This document shows positions 9,867 through 17,294 of a DNA stretch of 64,000 nucleotides, in pieces. The stretch is from positions 62,001 to 126,000 of the forward strand of contig NZ_NIRR01000008.1 in the NCBI RefSeq assembly GCF_002204745.1, read 5' to 3'. The first letter of the stretch is position 1, and the number at the start of each line of letters is the position of its first letter. The position numbers and the translations under genes are program-made. Source of the DNA: Hymenobacter amundsenii (GTDB lineage: Bacteria; Bacteroidota; Bacteroidia; Cytophagales; Hymenobacteraceae). A model generated the notes under the pieces. That model was not told the origin of the DNA. It was given only the letters and a program-made list of their open reading frames with translations, and did not search any database.

Positions 9867-11009
9867 ATGAACACTTCTGCCTCCCGTTACCGCCACTTGC
9901 TGGCGCCCGTGTTTCTTGCTGGTTTGGGCTTAGCTTCCTGCAATACCAACCAATCGACCGAAACGGCCGATGTCACGGCTGACCCCGCAACTACCACAAT
10001 GCCCGCCGCCGGCTCGATGGCGGCCATAAAGCCAACCGGCCCGGCCCCAGAGTGGGCCCCCAACATCGCCCCCGAAATGCTGGCCGTTATCGAGAAGCTC
10101 GACAGCCTCAGTGGACCGACTCCGCCCCACAAGCTTACGCCGGCCGAGGTGCGCAAGGCGCCTTCATTCAAGGAAGCCATGATGGCCGTGATGCAGAAAT
10201 ACAACATTCCGGCTCCGTATTCTGCTGTGGATACCATGAGCAAAATGGTGTCGCCGGGCTTGAAAGTGCGGATTTACACGCCCCAGGGGGCAACGGGGCC
10301 GTTGCCGGTTATCGTGTACTACCACGGCGGGGGCTGGGTTATTGCCAACCTCGATACCTACGACGCCTCGCAGCGGGCACTGGCGGCCAAAACCAATGCT
10401 ATTCTGGTGGGCGTAGCCTATCGGCAGGGCCCGGAGAACAAGTTCCCGGCCGCCCACGACGACTCGTTTGCCGCCTACCAGTGGGTGCTGAAAAATGCGG
10501 CCTCCTTCAACGGTGACCCCAAGCGGGTAGCTGTGGCCGGGGAAAGCGCCGGGGGTGGGTTGGCCGCCGCTGTCAGCATTATGGCCCGCGATAAGGGCGT
10601 GCAGGCACCCAAGCACCAGCTGCTGGTGTACCCAATTGCGGGTTACGATATGAACACGCCGTCGTATCAGCAGCATACCAAGTCGAAGCCACTTTACAAG
10701 GACTTCATGGACTGGTTCTTCACCAACTACCTGCGTAGCCCCGCCGACGGCAAGAACCCAATGATTGACTTGGTGAACGCGCCCAACCTGAAAAACCTGC
10801 CGCCGGCTACGGTTATCGGGGCCGGCATCGACCCACTCATGAGCGAGGGTAAAACCTACGCTGATAAGCTTCAGGCTGCCGGTGTTCCAGTTACCTATAA
10901 GCTCTACCCCGATGTAACGCACGAGTTCTTTGGGATGGGTGCCGTGGTTCCGCAAGCTGAAGAAGCCGAAAACCTGGCCGCCAACGAACTGAAAAACGCG
11001 CTCAAATAG
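9867..11009 (+). CDS. alpha/beta hydrolase lipoprotein (HSL-type esterase)
   Basis: Hormone-sensitive-lipase-family esterase, 380 residues. The lipoprotein signal MNTSASRYRHLLAPVFLAG ends in LASC, so the mature protein is lipid-anchored, probably in the periplasm or on the outer membrane. The HSL motifs are HGGGW at 153-157 (oxyanion hole) and GESAGG with nucleophile S227. The acid is D322 (GAGIDPLMSEG) and the base H352 (VTHEFFG). A Thr/Pro-rich linker precedes the fold. ATG 9867 is chosen because the open frame back to 9687 has no signal peptide. It is followed by a strong terminator. It likely cleaves short-chain esters; the natural substrate is unknown. Confidence 0.9.
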   Translation: MNTSASRYRHLLAPVFLAGLGLASCNTNQSTETADVTADPATTTMPAAGSMAAIKPTGPAPEWAPNIAPEMLAVIEKLDSLSGPTPPHKLTPAEVRKAPSFKEAMMAVMQKYNIPAPYSAVDTMSKMVSPGLKVRIYTPQGATGPLPVIVYYHGGGWVIANLDTYDASQRALAAKTNAILVGVAYRQGPENKFPAAHDDSFAAYQWVLKNAASFNGDPKRVAVAGESAGGGLAAAVSIMARDKGVQAPKHQLLVYPIAGYDMNTPSYQQHTKSKPLYKDFMDWFFTNYLRSPADGKNPMIDLVNAPNLKNLPPATVIGAGIDPLMSEGKTYADKLQAAGVPVTYKLYPDVTHEFFGMGAVVPQAEEAENLAANELKNALK

Positions 11010-11053
11010 GCAGCTCAACTACCAGCTTAAAGAAGCTGAACAGCCACTAACCC

Positions 11054-11105
11054 GAACGTCATCCTGCCCCAGAATTCTTCTGCAGTGGGATGACGTTCTT
11101 TTTTT
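11054..11105 (+). terminator. Rho-independent terminator after the esterase
   Basis: GAACGTCATCC (11054-11064) pairs with GGATGACGTTC (11088-11098), followed by a run of seven T. The arms resemble the ends of the GTCATCCTGA fold-back repeats, so a mobile repeat may have been reused as a terminator. Confidence 0.8.
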
Positions 11106-11120
11106 GCCCTCCCAACCTAT

Positions 11121-11273
11121 TGAAGCTGTTTAGAAAGTCCATAGAACGCCATGCTGAGCGCAGCCGAAGCATCTCTACCGCTTCGTTGAACAACTGCTAC
11201 TAAGCGGTAGAGATGCTTCAGCTGCGCTCAGCATGACAATGCCTTTGATACTGGCGACTTTTAAACAGCTTCA
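11121..11273. repeat. nested fold-back repeat, family A
   Basis: The core at 11150-11237 is the family A palindrome (CATGCTGAGCGCAGCCGAAG to CTGCGCTCAGCATGAC, with an inner GCATCTCTACCGC/GCGGTAGAGATGC pair). It sits in an outer pair, GAAGCTGTTTAGAAAGTC on the left and GACTTTTAAACAGCTTC on the right, so the whole gap folds back. It separates two convergent genes, with the esterase terminator to its left. Confidence 0.8.
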
Positions 11274-13142
11274 CTAAAACCGGCTGGTAATGCCGAAGTG
11301 AATTTTGCCCGAGCTCAACCCAAAGTTTTGCTGCTTACTGCGGCCCAGCGCGTACACGAACTGGAACTGGCCCGCGCCGGTGCGGAAGCTGAGGCCCGCG
11401 CCCAGGCCGGTGGGCGTGTCGCGGGGGTAAGGGTCGTCGGGCAGGTCGCGGCGCAGGTAGGCCTGGTCGGCGAAGATGAAAACGTAGGCATCGGGGCCGG
11501 TGAACTGGCGGAATTCGGCGGTGCCCACGGCGTACTGGCTGGCGTAGAAGTTGAGTTCGTTGAAGCCCCGCAGTGTGGCCAGCCCGCCCAGCCGGAACAG
11601 GTCGTTGAGAAACAGCCGGTCGTTGACCAGCGCTTCGCCCCGCAGACGTGTAACCAGCACCCCGGCCCGCCCGAAGCGGAAATACCGTTCGGCCCGTCCC
11701 CCCAGGCTGATTTGCCGGCTGCGCAAAGCCAGGCCGTCGTAGAGCTCGGGCCGTAGGTCGCTGTTGCGGCTGATGCGCTTGGTGCCAATGGCCGCCTGTC
11801 CGCTCAGCAGGAGCCCCCGGCGCGGAAAGTAGGGGTCGTCGAGGGTGTTCCAGGTGTAGTCGAGGCCGTAGGAGCTGAACTGCGAGTCCACGTTGTCGGG
11901 CAGGGTGGTGGCGAGTTGCAAGGTCGAATCGGTGTTGAGCAACCGGGAGTTGCGCTGCTCGAAAAAGACGGCCAGCCGGCCCGCCCGGGCCGTGGGGTAG
12001 GCCACCTGCAGGCGCGGCCGGGTAGTGAGGAACAAGTCGGCCTGCTTCAGCAGATTGAACGAGGCGCTTACTTCGAGCGGGGTACCGAAAAACGTGGGGT
12101 GCAGGTACTGGGCATCGAGCAGCTGGGAGGTAGCGTCGAGCTTGCGCCACTGGATACCCAGCCCCTTGCCGCCGCCCCCGATGTTGCGCAGGTTAAGGGT
12201 CACGTCGCCGGTAATCTGCACTTTCTTCTGGCCCAGGCCGGGGTTGGGGTTGGGGAGCACACCCACGATGGCATCGAACTGGTTGGCCGTGCGGTCGTCG
12301 AGCAGGAAATACACCCGGGCCCGGCCCTGGGAAAATCGTATCTCGGGCTCGGCCTTCACCTGCAGGTAAGGCAGCTGGCGCAGGCGGCGGTCGGCATCGC
12401 GCAGGCGCTGCTGGCTGAAGGGCTGGCCGGGTTCCAGCTGCAGATACTTAGTTAGGAACCGGGCCTTGGTTTTGGTTTTGCCGATAATCTGGATGGAATC
12501 GAACACGATGGCCGGGCCCCGGCGCAGCACTACCCGGCCCTCAATGTCGGTGCCGGTGAGTGTCAGCGAATCGAGGCCGATGGTGGCGAAGGGGTAGCCC
12601 TGGTTTTCGGCCTCGTGGAGTACGTTTTCCTGAAACCGGGCCCATTCGCGGGGACGCAGGGGTTGCTGTTGGTAGAGCTGCTCGCGGAAGCCGGCCCGGG
12701 TCAGCAGCGCGTCGCCGAGGTTACCGTTGCGCAGGCGGGCCCAGCGGAACGGCTCGCCCACATACAGGCGCACGTGCAGCGTATCGCCGCGGCTCCAGCG
12801 CAGCTCGTCGGCCGAGGCCGTGAGGTAGGCATCGGCCTGGAGGGCCAGCACCAGCTCGCGCACCTCGCGCAACGCGGCCAGCGAATCGGGGAGCTGGCGG
12901 CGGTAGCGGTAGGGGCGGAGCACGGCGGCATCGGCTTCCTCAGTTGCCAGGCGCAACACCACTGGCCGTACCGGCCGGCGCGGCGCGGGCGTGGCTTTCC
13001 GGGCCGAATCGGGCGGTACGGCCACGGCTGGCGCGGCCGACAGGGGCGGGGCCGCCGGGTTGAGGGGCGTAGTGCCCTGGGCCGCAGCCAACCCGGCCGC
13101 GCCCAGCACCAACCACCAGAAAGCGAGGAAGCGGACGTACAT
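11274..13142 (-). CDS. BamA/TamA-family outer-membrane barrel with POTRA domains
   Basis: Outer-membrane protein of 622 residues in the Omp85 superfamily. The signal peptide MYVRFLAFWWLVLGAAGLAAAQ is followed by a Pro/Ala-rich stretch, POTRA-like domains (about 70-270, for example GPAIVFDSIQIIGKTKTKARFL) and a 16-strand-type barrel with the typical LRGFNELNF motif near residue 500. The end GKIHFGITSRF has a terminal Phe, as needed for barrel insertion. I chose the ATG at 13142; the frame is open to 13421 but that part reads through repeat DNA. The shortened POTRA region makes it a paralogue of BamA rather than BamA itself. It diverges from hemW. Confidence 0.85.
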   Translation of the reverse strand: MYVRFLAFWWLVLGAAGLAAAQGTTPLNPAAPPLSAAPAVAVPPDSARKATPAPRRPVRPVVLRLATEEADAAVLRPYRYRRQLPDSLAALREVRELVLALQADAYLTASADELRWSRGDTLHVRLYVGEPFRWARLRNGNLGDALLTRAGFREQLYQQQPLRPREWARFQENVLHEAENQGYPFATIGLDSLTLTGTDIEGRVVLRRGPAIVFDSIQIIGKTKTKARFLTKYLQLEPGQPFSQQRLRDADRRLRQLPYLQVKAEPEIRFSQGRARVYFLLDDRTANQFDAIVGVLPNPNPGLGQKKVQITGDVTLNLRNIGGGGKGLGIQWRKLDATSQLLDAQYLHPTFFGTPLEVSASFNLLKQADLFLTTRPRLQVAYPTARAGRLAVFFEQRNSRLLNTDSTLQLATTLPDNVDSQFSSYGLDYTWNTLDDPYFPRRGLLLSGQAAIGTKRISRNSDLRPELYDGLALRSRQISLGGRAERYFRFGRAGVLVTRLRGEALVNDRLFLNDLFRLGGLATLRGFNELNFYASQYAVGTAEFRQFTGPDAYVFIFADQAYLRRDLPDDPYPRDTPTGLGAGLSFRTGAGQFQFVYALGRSKQQNFGLSSGKIHFGITSRF

Positions 13143-13353
13143 TTGTGCCTGTGCAACGCGAACCGCCGCGTTTAATTTCCCCGAAGATACTTTTTGGGTG
13201 GCGAAGGGGGGAAAGCGGCGTAAGCCAAGGTTAAAAACCAGCTCCTCTCCTTGGAAAATGTCGTGCATCAAGCGAGTGTGGGTTGGGGTGGTTGATTTCA
13301 TTGAACGACCTTTTTCCTTTAAAAGCTGTTCAGGCGGCATCAGCCACCCCCAG

Positions 13354-13375
13354 CCCCTCCTCATCTGAGGAGGGG
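13354..13375. repeat. short fold-back repeat, family D
   Basis: CCCCTCCTCA and TGAGGAGGGG (perfect 10-base arms, 2-base loop) lie in the divergent gap between the BamA-like gene and hemW. The text resembles the C-rich/G-rich ends seen at 40028 and in metH at 63296. Confidence 0.55.
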
Positions 13376-13410
13376 AGCTATGTTCTGGCATCCGTTTTAA
13401 TTTCCCCGCT

Positions 13411-14544
13411 TTGTCCGGCATCTACCTCCATATTCCCTTTTGCAAGCAGGCCTGCCACTACTGCGACTTCCACTTCAGCACCAGCATGGGCCTGAAAAGC
13501 CGGTTGGTAGAAGCGCTGGTGCGGGAGATGGACCTACGGGCCAATTACCTGGAGCCCGGCGCGACAATAAACACCATCTACTTCGGCGGCGGCACGCCCT
13601 CGCTGCTCACGGCCGCTGAGCTCGACACATTGCTAAACGCCATTCAGCAGCGGTTTGCGGTGGCGGCCGACGTGGAAATTACCCTCGAAGCCAACCCCGA
13701 CGACCTGACCCCCGCCAAGGTGCGCGAGCTGGCGGCCTCGCCCGTCAACCGGCTCAGCATCGGCCTCCAGAGCTTCCACGAGGCCCACCTGCGGCTCATG
13801 AACCGGGCCCATTCGGCCCAGGAATCGGGCGCGGCGGTGCGGCTGGCCCAGGACGCGGGGTTCGAGAACATTTCGGTGGATCTGATTTACGGGGTGCCCG
13901 CGCCCGACCACGGCATCTGGGAATCCGACATGGCCGCCGCCTTCGCCCTGGGCGTGCCGCACCTGTCGTGCTATGCCCTCACCATCGAGCCCGATACGGT
14001 GTTTGGCCGGCAGTTGCGCAAGGGCACGTTTCGGGCCCCGCCCGACGAGTTTGTGGCCCGGCAGTTTGAGCTTCTGCTGGCCGAAATGACCCGCCACGGC
14101 TACCAGCAGTACGAAATCAGCAACTTCTGCCGGCCCGGCCGCGAGTCGCGCCACAACTCGGCCTACTGGGCGGGTGTGCCCTACCTGGGCCTGGGCCCGA
14201 GCGCTCACTCCTTCAACGGCCGCAGCCGCCTCGCTATGCTGGCCAACAACCCGCGCTACGTCACGGCCGTGCTTGATGAAGGCGACGTGCCCGCTACGGA
14301 GGAAATTCTGAGCCCGCTCGACCAAGCCAATGAGTACCTGATGACCAGCCTGCGCACCGCCCGCGGCTGCGACCTGGCCCGCCTGCGCGACCAGCTGGGC
14401 GTGGATTTGCCCGCTACCCGCGCCGTTTATCTGGCCCAGTTGCAAACCACCGGCCTAGCCACGCTGGAAGGTGGCTGGCTCCGCCTCACCGATGCCGGCA
14501 AGCTGCTGGCCGACCATATCACGCTGGAGTTATTCCAGGGGTAG
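13411..14544 (+). CDS. hemW: radical SAM heme chaperone HemW
   Basis: HemW (formerly called HemN-like coproporphyrinogen oxidase), 377 residues, the usual length. It binds heme and a [4Fe-4S] cluster and is thought to hand heme to respiratory proteins. The radical SAM motif is C11-K-Q-A-C15-H-Y-C18, at the very start (SGIYLHIPF precedes it). YFGGGTPSLL and the ELTLEANPDD-like stretch ITLEANPDDL are family typical, and the HemW C-terminal domain covers about 290-377. The start codon must be TTG at 13411, since no ATG exists between it and the cluster. It lacks the extra Cys of true HemN. Confidence 0.93.
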   Translation: MSGIYLHIPFCKQACHYCDFHFSTSMGLKSRLVEALVREMDLRANYLEPGATINTIYFGGGTPSLLTAAELDTLLNAIQQRFAVAADVEITLEANPDDLTPAKVRELAASPVNRLSIGLQSFHEAHLRLMNRAHSAQESGAAVRLAQDAGFENISVDLIYGVPAPDHGIWESDMAAAFALGVPHLSCYALTIEPDTVFGRQLRKGTFRAPPDEFVARQFELLLAEMTRHGYQQYEISNFCRPGRESRHNSAYWAGVPYLGLGPSAHSFNGRSRLAMLANNPRYVTAVLDEGDVPATEEILSPLDQANEYLMTSLRTARGCDLARLRDQLGVDLPATRAVYLAQLQTTGLATLEGGWLRLTDAGKLLADHITLELFQG

Positions 14545-14796
14545 CGGTAGCCCAAACGGCCAGCTGTAACCCGTGTAACAGAACGGTGAATTAGGCTTTA
14601 TCGGCGGTGTCCCAACGGTTTGGCGTGCGGGCCATAGGCCGGGCAACACGCCATGTCCAATTTCACCCCAAGGCAGGTTTTTGCTTCCCGGCGGCGGTGC
14701 TTTTCGGGTTTTATTCTTTCTTTGGGAAAGGCCGCGGGTCCATTGGCTGGCTAAGCTGCGGCGGAAAAGACCGGTTCGTTCGCCAACTTATTGATT

Positions 14797-15294
14797 ATGA
14801 AACGACTGATTGACGCGCTGGCCGACGACACGGATTTCTTCATCGAGCAGGTGCAGCTCACGGCCATCGTGTTCGACAATTCCGACGACGTTACCATCTG
14901 GGCCACCACGTATTTCGACAACGACGCCCATTTTTTTCACCTGGGCCTGCCGTTCCAGCAGCTCGATTTGCTGCTGCGCCTAGCCGGGGCCCGCTCCGAG
15001 GCGCTGCAGGAAGACATTGCCGATGCCTTGGCTACCGTGCAGCATTGGCCCTGCCTGCTCGAATACAGCACCGAAACCGACCCGCCCGTGGCCCTGCCCA
15101 ACGTGGCCCTTAAGCTCTCCTGCACCTACCCCGCCGACGACCTGTTCGACTCCGAAGATGAAGAAGACGAGGACGATGCCGAATTGCCCTTCGACATTAG
15201 TATAGATGCCGACGGCGAAGAGGCCGACGAATACCAGGCCGGGCAGCCCCACAACATCTTCTACCTCGAAGACGTGTTTCTGCGCGTTGTGTAG
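14797..15294 (+). CDS. hypothetical acidic protein
   Basis: Unrecognised protein of 165 residues. It starts MKRLIDALADDTDFFIEQVQ and has a folded-looking first 110 residues (FDNSDDVTIWATTYFDNDAHFFHLG) and a strongly acidic segment at about 118-145 (DDLFDSEDEEDEDDAELPFD). No signal peptide or membrane segment. ATG 14797 is preferred over TTG 14791. Only 3 bases separate it from the hydrolase gene downstream, so the two are surely co-transcribed and perhaps act together. The acidic patch might bind metal or a basic partner, but this is guesswork. Confidence 0.7.
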   Translation: MKRLIDALADDTDFFIEQVQLTAIVFDNSDDVTIWATTYFDNDAHFFHLGLPFQQLDLLLRLAGARSEALQEDIADALATVQHWPCLLEYSTETDPPVALPNVALKLSCTYPADDLFDSEDEEDEDDAELPFDISIDADGEEADEYQAGQPHNIFYLEDVFLRVV

Positions 15295-15297
15295 CCT

Positions 15298-15963
15298 ATG
15301 TTTTACCTGATTCCGGGGCTGGGGGCCGATGAGCGGGTATTTCAGCGGTTGCAACCTCTGCTGCACGGCGAAACCGAGCTGTTGCCGTGGCTGCCCCCGG
15401 AATCGGACAACGAAACCCTGCCCCACTACGCGGCCCGGATGGCGGCCGGTATCCCGCTAGCGGCCACGGGGTTGCTGGTGGGCGTGTCGTTTGGTGGGGT
15501 GGTGGGCCTGGAAATCAACCGGTTGCGGCCGGGGTTGCGCACGGTGCTCGTGAGCAGCGTACCCGACGCCGATAGCCTGCCACCGCTGCTGCGGCTGGTT
15601 CGGGCCACGGGTATTTATAAACTGTTTCCACCCCAGTGGCTGAAGTTGTTTCCGCGGGCCGGGCAGTGGTACTTCGGAGTGAAGGGCGGGGCTGAGTACC
15701 GGCTGTTCAAGCGCATTTTGCGCGATATGGAGCCGCGCTACACCCGCTGGGCCATTGCCTGCCTCCTGCACTGGGACAGCACCCAAGTGGGCCGCAGCAT
15801 CCAGATTCTGGGCACTCGCGACCGGGTGTTCCCGCCTGGCCCCACCCCAGTAGAGTACCTCATTAAGGGCGGCGGCCACTTTATGGTATTGAGTCACGCC
15901 GAGGAAATTGCCCAGATTCTGAATGGGCTGACGGCGGAAGGCGAGGAGGTTATGCGGAAGTAA
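15298..15963 (+). CDS. alpha/beta hydrolase, small
   Basis: Alpha/beta hydrolase of 221 residues. MFYLIPGLGADERVFQRL opens the oxyanion strand (PGLGAD), GVSFGGVVG near residue 64 is the nucleophile elbow, and GGGHFMVLSHAEEI near the C-terminus carries the catalytic His. There is no signal peptide. The lid region is short. It begins 3 bases after the acidic hypothetical gene, forming a two-gene operon. Substrate unknown. Confidence 0.85.
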   Translation: MFYLIPGLGADERVFQRLQPLLHGETELLPWLPPESDNETLPHYAARMAAGIPLAATGLLVGVSFGGVVGLEINRLRPGLRTVLVSSVPDADSLPPLLRLVRATGIYKLFPPQWLKLFPRAGQWYFGVKGGAEYRLFKRILRDMEPRYTRWAIACLLHWDSTQVGRSIQILGTRDRVFPPGPTPVEYLIKGGGHFMVLSHAEEIAQILNGLTAEGEEVMRK

Positions 15964-15971
15964 GCAGACCA

Positions 15972-15988
15972 GTCATGCTCAGCATGAC
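15972..15988. repeat. 17-base perfect palindrome, remnant of family A
   Basis: GTCATGCT-C-AGCATGAC is a perfect palindrome made of just the two outer ends of the family A repeats, with the inner loop gone. It begins 9 bases after the hydrolase stop and is followed by GTTCTTTGTTAC. It looks like an internal deletion product of a full element. Confidence 0.65.
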
Positions 15989-16043
15989 GTTCTTTGTTAC
16001 GTCCCTATCCCATCACCCCATTACCTCATCCACCCCCAGCCTC

Positions 16044-16814
16044 ATGCTTGCCACCTACCCTCACGACGGCCGCTCATTCAGTTTCAACCCCCAGGAGCCG
16101 CTGGATATTTCCCTGCCGCTGGCTCCGGGCGAGAACCAGGTGAACTGCTTCTGGGCCGAGCCAGTGCAGTTTGACGTGATTAGGGTGGGCGACTTCGTGG
16201 GCAGCGTGGCGGCCGGCGGCAGCACCAATTACCAGCGCGTGCACGTTACGCCTCACGGCAACGGCACGCATACCGAGTGCTACGGCCACATTTCGGCCGA
16301 GGCAGGGGCTACGCTCAACCGCTGTTTGCGCCGGTTCCTGTTCGTGGCCCGGCTGGTGTCGGTACAGCCCCGGCCCCAGCCCAACGGCGACGAAGTGGTG
16401 CTGCTGGCCGACGTGCGCCGGGAGCTGGAAGGCGGCGCTGAAGCCGCGGTGCGCCCCGAGGCCCTGGTGCTACGGACGTTGCCCAACCACCGCGCCAAGC
16501 GCACCCGCCACTACTCGGGCACCAACCCCACCTACTTGGAGCCCGCCCTGGCCGAATACCTGGCCCAGCACCACATCGAACACTTGCTCCTCGACCTGCC
16601 TAGCGTCGACCGTGAGGAAGACGGCGGCGAGCTGCTGGCCCACCACGCCTTCTGGCAGTACCCGCACGCCACCCGCCAGGCAGCCACCATCACCGAGCTC
16701 ATCTTAGTGCCCGACGCCGTGGAAGACGGCCTCTACCTGCTCAACCTCCAGATCACGAGCCTGGAGCTGGACGCCAGCCCCAGCAAGCCGGTGTTGTATG
16801 CGTTGGGAGCTTGA
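16044..16814 (+). CDS. cyclase family protein (kynurenine-formamidase-like metal hydrolase)
   Basis: Metal-dependent hydrolase of 256 residues in the cyclase/kynurenine formamidase family. The metal-binding signature is GNGTHTECYGHI near residue 75 (family HxGTHxDxxxH). LDISLPL at the start matches the DIS(L/M)P motif. The later stretch HLLLDLPSVDREEDGGELLAHHAFW holds the second conserved region. It could open a cyclic amide or release formate from N-formylkynurenine, but no tryptophan-degradation genes are nearby. ATG 16044 is chosen; the upstream open frame has no similarity. Confidence 0.82.
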   Translation: MLATYPHDGRSFSFNPQEPLDISLPLAPGENQVNCFWAEPVQFDVIRVGDFVGSVAAGGSTNYQRVHVTPHGNGTHTECYGHISAEAGATLNRCLRRFLFVARLVSVQPRPQPNGDEVVLLADVRRELEGGAEAAVRPEALVLRTLPNHRAKRTRHYSGTNPTYLEPALAEYLAQHHIEHLLLDLPSVDREEDGGELLAHHAFWQYPHATRQAATITELILVPDAVEDGLYLLNLQITSLELDASPSKPVLYALGA

Positions 16815-16847
16815 AAGGACTGATTTGATCAGAAAACTAAAATAGAG

Positions 16848-16931
16848 CCTGTCATCCTGAGCGAAGCGAAGACCTTGTATCACCTCATTATTGATGGTAC
16901 AGGGTCCTTCGCTTCGCTCAGGATGACAGGC
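16848..16931. repeat. fold-back repeat, GTCATCCTGA variant
   Basis: An 84-bp element with perfect 24-base inverted arms (16848-16871 and 16908-16931), beginning GCCTGTCATCCTGAGCGAAG. It lies between two convergent genes and may serve both as a terminator. A relative with the same ATCCTGACGAAG core is at 59422. Confidence 0.85.
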
Positions 16932-16953
16932 TTGGTGAAGGTGCCTCAATCGC

Positions 16954-17229
16954 CTAATTCAGCCACACCGTGAGTAGCAACTCGAAGCGGTGGGGGGCGA
17001 AGGCGTTGTAATAAGGCGCTTCGCCTTCGAAGCCGAGTACGTGTACCAGCGCGATGCCCTCAGTGCGCGAGTCGACCGTGCGGATGGGGTAGAGGCGGCC
17101 GGTTTCGGGCCAGTCGCCCACGTGGTTGTAGGGGCGTTGATCGGCATCCACGCAACGGGCATAATCGACAAAAGGGGCGTGGCGGGTGGCCTCAGCCAGG
17201 GTCAGGTTCGCAACTTCGTACTTGGGCAT
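16954..17229 (-). CDS. hypothetical protein
   Basis: Unrecognised protein of 91 residues, MPKYEVANLTLAEATRHAPF to LLLTVWLN. It is soluble, with no signal peptide or membrane segment, and rich in aromatic residues (YNHVGDWPETGRLYPIRTVD, VLGFEGEAPYYNAF). It is a single small gene between the cyclase (convergent) and the DUF5686 gene (same strand, upstream). Codon use matches its neighbours, which supports a real gene. Confidence 0.6.
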   Translation of the reverse strand: MPKYEVANLTLAEATRHAPFVDYARCVDADQRPYNHVGDWPETGRLYPIRTVDSRTEGIALVHVLGFEGEAPYYNAFAPHRFELLLTVWLN

Positions 17230-17294
17230 ATGCTTTTTTGAGTGATAAGCGGTCAGTGGTAAGCCGCTTGTAGCTGATGGCTTGACGCTTAGAA

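Noticed and set aside
14607..14813. A 68-codon frame before the acidic hypothetical gene
   Set aside because: Overlaps the next gene start and has no plausible fold or start context.
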